Assembly (NCBI RefSeq): GCF_905475395.1
Contig: NC_058338.1
Span: forward strand, 45,605,935 to 45,669,934
DNA from: Chrysoperla carnea
Taxonomy: Eukaryota > Arthropoda > Insecta > Neuroptera > Chrysopidae
Length of the DNA stretch: 64,000 nucleotides
Direction: 5' to 3'
The notes beneath the pieces were generated by a model that saw only the letters and a list, made by a program, of their open reading frames with translations, was not told the DNA's origin and ran no database searches. Below, piece after piece: positions 1-20,619 of this stretch; positions within the stretch are counted from its first letter, which is position 1, and every line of letters begins with the position of its first letter. A program made the position numbers and the translations under genes.

Positions 1-727
1 TACTACATTGTATCCAATATGACTGAAATAATCTAAATATTTATGGCATAAAATAATCTTTCCAATAAAGCACATTATTATGTACATGGCAATGAAAATC
101 ATTTCTATGTGTTTTGTTTTATTTTGTATACTTCTCATGTTAAAAAATACCCTATTGAATCGGGAAGATTTTAGAAGTCAAGAGGAGCCAAATGTCTCTT
201 CTTACTCTCATCTCTAGACACCTATGATTGTAGATACATTTCAATTGTAAAAGAAGTGATTAATTTTATACCAATAGGTCAATTTATAATACATCATGTA
301 GCTATAATGTAAATAGCCATAAAAAATTAATTTAATATCAATATACAAACAAGATATGGTTAATCTTATTTACTGAATAATTTATATTGAGTCTGAAATA
401 CTAATCTGCATCTGTAAATATTATTTTGGATCCGAAATACTATATATCTGTAGTGGCGGTTGGTGTTAGGTTTTATTTCCTCGAATAAAATACCGATCAA
501 ATTTCAGCAGAAACATTCACTTCTCCTCCCCATACCATATCGATTATTTATCTATTTATGAAATTTCGTTCCCATTTAGGCAAAAAAGTCTTTATTGTAC
601 ACCCCCTCTCTCTGTTATTTTATCATCTGTTCGAAAAATTGTTAGCTTCTCTATATAAACAATTTACCTAATTTGCAAAAAATCAATGCTCTTTGTACGA
701 GTTAAAAAAATTAATTTTAAATTTCAG
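1..727 (+). other. Probable MBIP intron (3' part)
   Basis: No supported exon was seen here. The stretch ends in an acceptor AG at 726-727 in front of the first MBIP exon, so it is most simply the 3' part of an intron whose upstream exons lie outside the window. It is AT-rich with no clear repeat. Confidence 0.6.
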
Positions 728-1154
728 TGCGACGTGTTCATAATGTTCAGGGTCCATTAACAATGCATTCGATGGAAGTTAATTCAATTTCAAACAATGA
801 TGGAATATCTGAACGTCTTGCTAATGCTGAACAACATTTATTATTAAATAAACCAATACCAACTGATATATATGAAAGAATAAAACGTATTGAAGATCGA
901 ATTTTGGAATTAGAAAGTTTATCACCTGAATATTGTCAATTTTGGGTAATATAAACTTGTAGATTGTATGAAAAATAAATTAATGAAGAATTTATTTATA
1001 TTTTCCTTTTCAGAAACATTTGCCATCAATGCCATTGCCACCTTTACAAAGATTACTTTCCACTTCGCAAAATTTAAAACGAAAAAGGGATAGTGATTCT
1101 CTAGTAGATATTGAAAAACGGATTGAACATCTTCAAAGAGAAGCTTTAGAATGA
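728..1154 (+). CDS. MBIP: MAP3K12-binding inhibitory protein 1 (MBIP), C-terminal two exons
   Basis: Exons are 728-945 and 1014-1154, with donor GG|GTAAT and acceptor TTTTCAG|AAAC, joined in phase 0. The TGA stop is at 1152-1154. The visible 119 or so residues contain IKRIEDRILELESLSPEY, the conserved MBIP block of a helix followed by SPEY, then a basic KRKRDSDS stretch and a final short helix (DIEKRIEHLQREAL) like the vertebrate C-terminus. In known biology MBIP restrains the MAP3K12/DLK kinase and is a subunit of the ATAC histone acetyltransferase complex, so a nuclear role is likely. The start codon and N-terminal exons are outside the window, so the CDS is 5'-partial. The next gene, CHP1, is 1.9 kb downstream on the same strand and is functionally unrelated. 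Confidence 0.87.
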
Positions 1155-1212
1155 CAACTGTATTAATTAGTGCTCCTACAGTGGGGCAATGTATTATTTT
1201 CGAACTCTTATA

Positions 1213-1218
1213 AATAAA
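1213..1218 (+). terminator. Polyadenylation signal of MBIP
   Basis: A canonical AATAAA lies 59 bp after the MBIP stop codon, followed by AT-rich sequence. The cleavage site was not defined. Confidence 0.55.
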
Positions 1219-1805
1219 TACTTTATACTATTATTAATTATTACGTGTTGATTTTTAACAAACTCCAAATTTATTATCTCTTATTAGAAAAATTATGGTG
1301 TCAAAAATTTAGTTATTCTTATTAGTTCTGGTTTTCAATAAGCATGCGCGTTGCTGCAGGTAATAGTTAAGAAATTATAGATTCTACTGATAAAGTCATG
1401 GTAAAAATATTTCGAAAAATTTTAATATTATAGTGATAATTACTGGCCAAGTCAGAATGAGGTTATAATAGGTTTCGTCCCGACCGAAATGAGGTAATCT
1501 TGAGATTTGTGAGATGTACGTTCAACTGTGGCCAGTGGCCACAGAGCCAGAGGAAAAGAAACTGGTTTGGTAAGAGTGGAAGACATTGTAAGGTTCATTA
1601 GAGAGCGATAAAAAGGCTGATACTCTAATTTACAATATCTACTTTTGAACGCATTATACGCACATATTTATGTCTGGAATCGATAGAGGAACTAATTTTG
1701 GGGATAAAAGGCCATTTAATTAATTTTTTAACGCCTAGTTTTGTAGATGATACATTACATGCATTATGATGATTGAGACAAAACATTGGTTGGATTCAAT
1801 CTAGG

Positions 1806-1928
1806 TATAGATCGTTCAAACCTAAGTGGCACCGAACAAGAGAGAGTGTAGATTTTAGTGGACATAACATATACATCTACACTCTCTCTTTCTCTCGTTC
1901 GACATAACTTTAGTTTAAACGATCTATA
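1806..1928. repeat. Inverted-repeat hairpin (MITE-like)
   Basis: The left arm, 1806-1853, begins TATAGATCGTTCAAAC and ends AGAGAGTGTAGAT. The right arm, 1875-1928, is its imperfect reverse complement with a few extra bases in the AG-rich part. The arms are about 50 bp with a loop of about 20 bp. There is no coding capacity. Confidence 0.75.
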
Positions 1929-2435
1929 TTATGTATATGGTTAATACATATTTGAAAAAATATCAATCATATATTCTATAAAAGTGCATCAGTTTTCGCG
2001 TAGCGTTTGTAATATAAATACATCATTAATTTTAAAAAATATATCTATATACGTAAAAATAGTATTTGACAACATTAGTCTATTTGACATTAGCATAAAA
2101 AAAATGGCAAATAATCTTCCTCATATGTATAAAAACGCAAGGACTAAAAACTTCAGAACGCAACCAACTCCTTTAAATTAAAACAATACAGAGTTATCAA
2201 AAAATAAAATTAGAAACGTTCAAGATAACAAAAAATGAAATAGATAAAAAAATCCAATAAAGTAACATATGATAATAAATTTAAAAACAAAATTGTGACT
2301 GCTGCTGGATTCGATCTAAGTAATCACTAAAATAACAAAATACATATATATGGCTTAACAAGCTCAGCTACTCGATGCTCAAAAAAATAACCATAATATG
2401 ATATAACTACCGTTTTTGTACCATCTAGGCATACC

Positions 2436-2522
2436 AATATCATTAGTATGACAGAATACATGCCTTAAGCAATAATAATATTTGTATGCAACAAAACTCC
2501 CACTCTCTCCATGCACACAACA
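2436..2522 (-). repeat. Fragment related to the 5.9-6.6 kb TIR element
   Basis: Read on the minus strand, this shares GAGAGTGGGAG followed by TTGTTGCATACAAATATT with 6301-6360 on the plus strand. It is a diverged, opposite-orientation relative of the interior of that element. Confidence 0.6.
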
Positions 2523-3026
2523 GAAGATCTGACGTAAAAAAGAATCATTTTGTAAATGAAAAGCCCTTTTAGTCAATTTCGCTATGACTACGAGTAAGTA
2601 AACGTTCAGTCCATTCTCTATGCCTGTGGTTTATTTACATTTAAGAAATTAGGATTTAGTTTGCAGTGTCCAATAATAAGTTAAAAATTGCACGCAACAC
2701 AGATACATTCAGTTGCATCCAAGCAAGTTCACGCATGTTCTGCATTTTTTGGCAAACAAATGTCAGTATAAAATCTAGTAAAAAGCAGTTTTTTAATATA
2801 TTAATTATCAACAAAAGTGATTAAGCATACATATTTTTAAAATAGAAATAAATGATGCGCACAAACTTTGTCAACACTCAACTGGAACATACCTACCTAA
2901 AGACTATCACAGCTGATGTTCGACTTTGACATTCAAGTGAATTTCTATTTCATTGTACGTAAAATAAATCTTTGTCCTACAAATACTTGAAATACTTAAC
3001 TTTTGGTGAATAATTTTTCGAAAATT

Positions 3027-4726
3027 ATGGGTAATCGATCATCTTTATTACTCCGTGAAGAAGAAATTGCACAAATTCAGGAAGAAACAGGATGTATGTA
3101 AACAAATTACAAATCAATATACAATTTTATTAAATAAATATATTTTTAGTTACACCAAATCAAATTGAACGATTATATTCACGTTTTACATCATTGGACC
3201 GTGGTGACTGTGGTACATTAAGTCGTGAAGATTTTCTGCGTATACCAGAATTAGCGATAAATCCATTAGGTGATCGTATCGTTCATGCATTTTTTCAACA
3301 ATCATCCACCGATCGTGTGAATTTTCTACAATTTATGCGAGTATTAGCACATTTCAGACCAATCAAGAAGAATCGTGAAAATAAATTGAATTCGAGAGAA
3401 GAAAAATTAAGATGTAGGTTATCGGTCAGTCTTCAAGAATTTTTCAAATCGACAAATTTAAGGAGCAAGCCACTGATAAAATTTATTTAATTATTTTACG
3501 TTGAAAGCTCTATAACCAGTACCCATTATTTTAAGATACTTGATTTTTATTGAGCAATCATTTATACTATTTTCCGATTTTACTTTTGTGTATTTTCAAT
3601 AAACTCTCTTAATCTGTGACTTTAGCACTCCTTTAGACTCAAATCATTGTAAAGACTGTTAAATGTAAAGACTGATTTAAAATGTATTCAGGTTAGGCTT
3701 TAGTGTAGACCTACGTAGACCTATTAAAGCATAATTTACATTCAGAATTCTAAAATAAGAAATTCAAAGTTTATATTCTAGAACTTTGAACGTAAATTTC
3801 TCTGTAAATATTAGACTTACCTAATTGTTAAATTATAAAAAATTTTAAAAATAACTTTTAGGAAATAAAAGTTATTTTTTAACTCCTGACGTAAAAAGAG
3901 GAGTGTTATAATTTTTACAGCTATATGTGTGTGTATGTCTGTCTGTCTGTATGTCCTTCGAAAATTGTCTAAGGTTTAAGAGATGCATGCTTTGAAAAAA
4001 AATAAATCAATTAAAATACCTAGGTATAATTAACCAAAGTTTCCATTGTTGAACGTAAAATTGTTTAACTAATTAAAACTCATTGCTCCTTTCTTTGGTA
4101 TGCAGGTTTCAGCCAACATACGTTGTTTGAAACCTGGCAATGTCCACTGGCCTCGTTTATTTTAAAAAATTTTACAATCAAATTTTCCTTCAACCTTTTA
4201 TTATTTTTATGACGGATATTTTATCACAACTTTTCCATCGGAACAGTCGGTATAGTACTTGCAAAATTATACGTACAAGTTAGAAAATTTTCAAAATCAA
4301 ATTTTTTTCATTCATTTGCCATAAATACAGGAATTTTCGTAAGAAAACTGCAGAGTTCTAAAGATCCAAACAGTAATCTAATTCAATTCTAGGAAGATCT
4401 CAGCGACCATTATTTGTCGATTTGGAATAGATCGAGATTTAACCCTTATGTGAATACAAAAATTTGATAATAAAATTTTTGTTTCAGTTGCATTTAAAAT
4501 GTATGATTTAGATAACGATGAATTGATTTCACGCGATGAATTATTAGCAATTTTACATATGATGGTTGGTGCTAATATCAGCGAAGAACAATTGGGTAGT
4601 ATTGCTGAACGTACCATTATTGAGGCTGATGAAAATGGTGATGGAATGATATCATTCGAAGAGTTTTGTAAAGCTTTACAACGCACAGACGTTGAACAAA
4701 AAATGTCTATACGTTTTCTTAATTAA
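3027..4726 (+). CDS. CHP1: Calcineurin B homologous protein 1 (CHP1), complete
   Basis: Exons are 3027-3093, 3150-3413 and 4488-4726, giving 189 residues; vertebrate CHP1 has 195. The start MGNRSSLLLREEE keeps the N-terminal Gly (MGxxxS) needed for myristoylation. Conserved blocks include GTLSREDFLRIPELAINPLG, NFLQFMRVLAHFRP and the C-terminal DVEQKMSIRFLN. There are four EF-hands. The first two are degenerate, as in the family. EF3 (D117-E128, DLDNDELISRDE) and EF4 (D158-E169, DENGDGMISFEE) keep calcium ligands at the usual positions. Known family members bind Na+/H+ exchangers at the plasma membrane and inhibit calcineurin. The linker between the EF-hand pairs is about six residues shorter than in vertebrates. 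Both introns split the first base from the rest of a Phe codon. Confidence 0.97.
3893..3953 (+). repeat. Repeat fragment with GT/CTGT microsatellite
   Basis: It lies in CHP1 intron 2. An AGAGGAGTGTT block is followed by TGTGTGTG and a CTGT run. The same order recurs at 63113-63168, so this is part of a dispersed repeat family. Confidence 0.5.
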
Positions 4727-5493
4727 ATTTTTTTGATCTTTTCAGTTTATTTTTAATTAGTTTTTAATATTTAATGTGTATATAGTTATTATTTTCAATG
4801 CATTTTGTTGATAAATTTTATTTTACTAAAATTTAAAAAATATATTTTGTCGTATTTAAAAGTATATACCTATCTTTTATAGTACGAAAATCCATACCTT
4901 CTAAAGAAAGAATGCTATAATATCATTTTTCTTTCAGATTTTTTGAAGTCTGGCAAATCAAATAGAAGCAATATCTACCTGCTTACCGTGCTTACTTATT
5001 GCTCTGGCGTGAGAATTCATTTTTCATTATAAAATGGCAAACCAAACTAAGCACAAAGCAACTGTCCGCTGTACAAAACTCAAATTGGCTATCAAACAAA
5101 AGAGTGTTGTCAACTCAAATATGTGAACCTTGAAAAAAATTTATTATAAGCTTGCTTATGTGAATCCAACTACCAACTACAAGCTGGCACTTCTTTTGTA
5201 TATTATAGCCTATTACAGTTAGTGGTCTGTTAGTATATCAAGCCTATGCTGTATATCTTAACTCCGTTGAGAAACTCATAACCATTCCTGTTTACACAAC
5301 TCCGGTACTATACAAATATTAATTTTTTTTTTAAATCGCGTACAATGAAATGCCGAACTTCTAAAAACTTAAATAAGAAAAGAAGAATCTCTGTTAATTT
5401 GTTTTATGAAAATGTACAATATGATTTTCAAAAATTATCAATTAATTAATTATTTGGTAAATGTAAGTATTAAATTAGTAATTAGATTAATAA

Positions 5494-5564
5494 GCCGCAT
5501 GGTTGTGTGGTTATAGCACTTGCTTATGAAGACAAAGTACGCTGGATCGTACCCTAGTGATGCT
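5494..5564 (+). mobile_element. tRNA-derived SINE head (degenerate)
   Basis: A box A-like GTTGTGTGGTTATAGCAC is followed after about 35 bp by a box B-like GGATCGTACCC, giving tRNA-like spacing. The folding is too poor for a functional tRNA. It is followed within 200 bp by a block (5655-5755) shared with 8575-8660. Confidence 0.5.
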
Positions 5565-5654
5565 AACATTTTTACTTTTAAATTAAATGAATTTTTTCTG
5601 ATGTTAAAAATTTTCCACTATTTTTATAGTTTAAATTATCTATCTAACCCGCCC

Positions 5655-5755
5655 TCTTGCTATAAATAACGCCAGTTATACTTACGTCATAAATCACTAT
5701 TCTGTCAGGGGGTGGGAATTTAAATAATCATAAATATATCTCCCTCTTTAAAGTC
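5655..5755 (+). repeat. Dispersed repeat block, copy 1
   Basis: The motif TTCTGTCAGGGGGTGGGAAT with flanking AAATCACT and a following CTCTTTA recurs at 8575-8660 in the same orientation. In both places a tRNA-like SINE head lies close by, but in opposite relative orientation. Confidence 0.6.
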
Positions 5756-5915
5756 ATGTTCTCCTGTTATAAAATATTAAAAATATGTACAAAAATGGCT
5801 ACTATCAAATATACATGTATATTTGATAGTAGTACATATCAAAAAAAAAAAAAAATGGATAAAATTTTTACTTTTAAAAAAATGAATTTTTCCTTTTATT
5901 TAAATTTTTCACTCT

Positions 5916-7068
5916 TTTTATACCATGTATATACCGTGTGTGTTTGAAGCATCTTGGGATAGAATTATGTCTGTAGTATGACTGAATACAGAATACATTC
6001 GTTTAGTAATGCATCTAAAAGAGTAAGACTACAGATACGATAAACACAATAGAGGAGAAGCAGCCCATATGAGCTAATGTAAAATCGTAGTATACGAGTT
6101 TCAGCGCCTCTACCGAGTCAGGCTTTCAAACTTAATAGTTAATAGTCACCCCCGCAAAGTAGTTAAACTTAATAGCCATACCCGCAAAGGCCTACAAACT
6201 TAATAGTTGATCGCCTCAGACTCCAGATGTCACTTATAATTATACTTCTGCTTCTTGTCTATCCTATAGTCTTTGGATAAACAGATACGATAGGACAAGC
6301 TGTTGTATGCCTGCAGAGAGTGGGAGATTTGTTGCATACAAATATTATTAATTGCTTTGATAACGTTCAATCATTACTAGTATGTGAATGCTTTTGGAAA
6401 TACGTGTTTGTATTCTGTTTATTGGTATTCCTTTGGTATACATGTATTGGTAATCCAATGCATGTATATAATACCTCTCTTTTAGATGCATTACTTAATG
6501 AATGTATTCTGTATTCAGTCATACTACAGACATAATTCTATCCCTAGATGCTTCAAACACACACGGTATGAAATATACATAGTATATTAAGTTTAGTCCC
6601 AAGTTTGTAACGCTTAAAAATAATGATGTTAGTATAAAAATTTTGTCATAGATGTTCATAAAATCACCTAATTAGTCCATTTCCGGTTGTCCGTCCGTCC
6701 ATCCGTCCGTCTGTGGACACGATAACTCAAAAACGAAAAAAGATATCGAGCTGAAATTTTTACAGCGTACTCAGGACGTAAAAAGTGAGGTCAAGTTCGT
6801 AAATGAGCATCATAGGTGAATTGGGTCTTGGGTCCGTAGGACCCATCTTGTAAACCGTTAGAGATAGAACAAAAGTTTAAATGTAAAATTTTTTTTCATA
6901 AACATCACTGTTTACTCGTGAGGGCGCCAATTAGGCGGAAATTTTATAATAGGTACTATACTTGATTATCAGTTATGTATGTGTCACATGTTAGTATGTG
7001 TAATGTGATAAATAAATCAACACTGACTATGCATGGTATTTCAACAATTAACTCAGTCAATTGTTTGT
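5916..7068 (+). mobile_element. Helentron/DINE-1-like element, interrupted by a TIR element
   Basis: The element consists of 5916-5933 plus 6567-7068, split by the insertion at 5934-6566. Its parts, shared with other copies in the window, are: a TATACCATGTATA end; AAGTTTAGTCCCAAGTTTG; a GTCC/GTCT microsatellite (6687-6722); ACTCAAAAACGAAAAAAGAT; GGGTCTTGGGTCCGTAGGAC; and a terminal block with TCAACAATTAACTCAGTCAA. The GTCY microsatellite between two conserved blocks is typical of DINE-1/INE-1 Helentrons. That class assignment is an inference. No transposase is encoded. Confidence 0.65.
5934..6566. mobile_element. Non-autonomous TIR element, 633 bp, nested
   Basis: It has long terminal inverted repeats of about 90-95 bp. 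The left end, CCGTGTGTGTTTGAAG..., is mirrored by the right end, ...CTTCAAACACACACGG, and the arms run to about 6022 and from about 6474 with few mismatches. TA flanks both ends, consistent with a TA target duplication. The interior has no transposase. It carries imperfect repeats of AAACTTAATAG with CCCGCAAAG (6127-6207). Confidence 0.8.
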
Positions 7069-7742
7069 TTTCACTTGTATTATATATATTTGTACATATG
7101 TCACCTATAAAAAATTTGAATGAATAATAATAATGGTTATTTTATATAGTAAAAAATCAATTTTCGGGATAACGTTTTCAAATTAATATAAATAAATTTT
7201 AAATTTTGTTTTATTTTATTCTATCCCATTTTTCCTTTCAGAACAAAATTATTAATTAACTAATTAATTTTTTTTTAGTAAAGGTACAAACAAATTCTTA
7301 TAAAATATAGGTGAGATAAAGAAGTTGGATTGTAAATACGTAATATTCTTTTTGGATTTTCATTTTATTTTTGTGTGGTATTTGGTTTGTAAAAAAAAAG
7401 TTGATGCAAAAAAATTTTTTTAAGATGAAATTAATTATATGGAATTATGTGCAAGTAATTCGTAAATAGTTTTTATGTATTTTGATTTCATTTAAATAAA
7501 GTTGAAAACTCAAACCCTGTTTTTATTTTATTTTTCCCCATCTCTCTGTAACTATACAATATTATTTCTGTTAAAAATAGGTGAGTATTTCGAACTTCAC
7601 GATAGGTAAGTATTTCAAACTTCGTTTGCCATTTTTTTTTGTAATAATACTGCTCAAAATTTTCCGAAAATGAGTTTTACTTTTTGTTATAATTTAAGAA
7701 AGTCGAAAATATGAATATAATTATTTATTAAGCCGAATAACA

Positions 7743-7816
7743 GAGCCATAATGGTATAATGGTTAGCGTATCTGACTTCGAATAAATAGTCCCTTGGTTC
7801 GAAACTAGGTGAGGAC
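7743..7816 (+). mobile_element. tRNA-derived SINE head, tRNA-Arg(TCG)-like
   Basis: ATGGTATAATGGTTAGCGTA (box A region), then CTGACTTCGAAT in the anticodon position, then GGTTCGAAACT (box B). The TCG-containing loop resembles tRNA-Arg(TCG). The acceptor and T stems do not pair fully, and the sequence runs into an A-rich tail, so it is a SINE or pseudo-tRNA, not a gene. Confidence 0.6.
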
Positions 7817-7948
7817 ATATATTAAAAAAAAGTTCATTAAATCTTTTAAGCAAAATCTGATTTTTATTTTCATTTTTTTTCAAATTTCCACCACAGCATG
7901 TTTGCCTAGTAAATGATGAAAAAATTAGTTTTTTTTCGTTCAAAAACT

Positions 7949-8224
7949 TCAATTTTTTTCACATTTCTACTAGGAGAACATCAAGGACGGACGGAATAAG
8001 TAGTACCTGATAGCAAGGTAATTGTTGTCACCTCGTAAGTCAGAAAGTTAGTGGTCTGCACACCCGTGTTTGGTGAGTGTGACCTCTAGTGGGCAGACCA
8101 ATAACTTTCTGCCAAAATAAAATTTTAGACTTTCGGGGTGAAAACACTTACTCACCTTTCTCCTTATCAGGAACTACTAATTCCCACTTATGTTCTCCTA
8201 GTACAAATGTTGAAAAAATTGAAA
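7949..8224. repeat. Foldback element with AGGAGAACAT ends
   Basis: The left arm includes TACTAGGAGAACAT, AGTACCTGATA and CAGAAAGTTAGTGGTCTGC. The right arm carries their complements (GCAGACCAATAACTTTCTG, TATCAGGAACTACTAA, ATGTTCTCCTAGTA). The arms are about 110-120 bp. The end motif AGGAGAACAT recurs at 8523-8533 and, inverted, near 38840, suggesting a family. Confidence 0.7.
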
Positions 8225-8266
8225 ATTTTTTCGAAATTAAATTATTTTTTGAATATAAAATTAAAC

Positions 8267-8436
8267 TGACCAATTATTTATATTAGCTGACCAATTATCA
8301 GCGAATGCTTCCCGATCACGCATAGGTGGAGTTTTTTCAATCTTTAATAAAAAATTTTCTGACGCTGACCAATTAATGAGACCAACTGACCTTTTATGAC
8401 CAATTTCTGACCTTTCAGATGGTATAATTGGTCAAT
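8267..8436. repeat. Cluster of TGACCAATT motifs
   Basis: TGACCAATT or a close variant occurs about five times in 170 bp: four on the plus strand and a final inverted copy (AATTGGTCAA). The spacing is irregular, so it is not a simple tandem array. Confidence 0.55.
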
Positions 8437-8574
8437 CGAAATTCCGCACATGAGGTGCTAAGATCGCGGTGCTATAAAATTAAAAAATCGCTCGTTAAGA
8501 CTAAAATTTGAAATTTTGTAATAGGAGAACATGTTATTTCGCAAAAAAAAAATTAATTGTGTTAGCCCCACTTA

Positions 8575-8660
8575 CCTACTTATACCTAAAATCACTCTTC
8601 TGTCAGGGGGTGGGAATTAAAATTACATAAAATATACCTCGCTCTTTTACTTATTTATCG
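8575..8660 (+). repeat. Dispersed repeat block, copy 2
   Basis: It shares TTCTGTCAGGGGGTGGGAAT and its flanks with 5655-5755. Confidence 0.6.
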
Positions 8661-8730
8661 ATTTTGGTTCTCATAACAATTATCTTAAAAAAAGGACATT
8701 ATCTCGGCATAATTTTTTTAATTAAAAATT

Positions 8731-8803
8731 TATCGGGAGAATGTAGGATACGAACCGATGTACTCTGTAACCGGAGGAGACTAAGCTAGCCACTACTCCA
8801 TAT
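8731..8803 (-). mobile_element. tRNA-derived SINE head
   Basis: On the minus strand, TGGAGTAGTGGCTAGC (box A-like) is followed about 35 bp later by GGTTCGTATCC (box B). Downstream on the same strand is AT-rich sequence and then the 8575-8660 repeat block. Stem pairing is insufficient for a functional tRNA. Confidence 0.6.
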
Positions 8804-8868
8804 TCACACTTATGACATATTAAACTCATCAATAATGTTGACATATTATAATATAAATACATGGTAAT

Positions 8869-8877
8869 ATATATATG

Positions 8878-8913
<36 letters not shown>

Positions 8914-9112
8914 TTACCTTTGATATTTTTTTTATATATATATTACCTTTTGATATATATATATATCAAACATGTTGGAACCGATGGGAAAATCAGTCAT
9001 GCATTGTCATCCAAACTAAGCGTGCAAGATTTCAGCTCAATCGATAACTATTTCAAAATTGAGTTGCAATATTCCACCCGGAGAAACATACATTCATACA
9101 TACATACATACC
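8869..9112. repeat. TA microsatellites, repeat fragment and CATA tail
   Basis: Two interrupted TA runs (about 8869-8912 and 8935-8967) precede a non-coding block containing GTGCAAGATTTCAGCTCAAT. A (CATA)n run follows at about 9087-9112. The order looks like the 3' end of a retroelement with a microsatellite tail, but the class is not determined. Confidence 0.5.
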
Positions 9113-9704
9113 TACATTGCAATTTAAATAATAGCTTGTAATAATAAAATATCGGTTATAACGACCATGTAAAACTTCTTTTTTTAAATACTTTTTCAGT
9201 TTTAAAACACCATCGTACTACTTATTTTGAACCTTAAAAACTTTAATTTGAGTCTTATTAAATTTATTTTGGACATCATTAACTCAAATATCGGTTGCGG
9301 CGACCAATCGTCATTGAAATAGATCATCAATAACGAGCGACATGCACATACTTTTACTTTATTATAAAAATGTATTTATCGCTTATAACGACCATTGGTT
9401 ATAAAGAACATGATCATTGACATTGTAGGAATCAAAATTTTTGACTATAAAATGAAAAAAAAAAGAATCTATTTTTTTTTCAATAATTATATTGGAAAAT
9501 ACTTTCAAAAATATACATTAACGCAATTTTACATTAAAATCACTTAAAAATAATAGCTAAAATTAAATAAAAATAATTAAATTTGTTTTTGTTTAATTAA
9601 CCACTCGAATATAAAGGACCTATATTTTTTATTTTCGATAAATACAAAACATTCAACTAAAAACGAAAATATTTATATATATCATAAATATTTAAATGAA
9701 TAAT

Positions 9705-9710
9705 TTTATT
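9705..9710 (-). terminator. Polyadenylation signal of SEC23
   Basis: On the minus strand this reads AATAAA, about 70 bp past the SEC23 stop codon. Confidence 0.5.
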
Positions 9711-9780
9711 TTGTTCAAGAGTTGTATTAATAATATATTGGCCAAAGAAAAACAATGAGAATTTTGATAAAACTTCCAGT

Positions 9781-20619
<10,839 letters not shown>

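Larger units (their letters stand above)
1155..3026. other. MBIP-CHP1 intergenic region
   Basis: About 1.9 kb with no supported gene. It holds the end of the MBIP 3' UTR, a 123-bp hairpin (1806-1928), a repeat fragment shared with the 5.9-6.6 kb element (about 2436-2522), and presumably the CHP1 promoter and 5' UTR near 2900-3026. No core promoter motif could be assigned with confidence. Short open frames here look random. Confidence 0.6.
4727..9780. other. CHP1-SEC23 intergenic region, repeat-filled
   Basis: About 5 kb between the CHP1 stop and the SEC23 stop (convergent genes). No conserved coding sequence was seen. The content is three tRNA-like SINE heads, a Helentron-like element carrying a nested TIR element, a foldback, a TGACCAATT cluster, and TA and CATA microsatellites, listed separately. 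Stretches such as 4900-5450, 7100-7730 and 9150-9700 show only AT-rich sequence. Confidence 0.65.

Noticed and set aside
7743-7816. Possible functional tRNA-Arg gene
   Set aside because: Acceptor and T stems do not pair properly and an A-rich tail follows, so it was called a SINE head instead.
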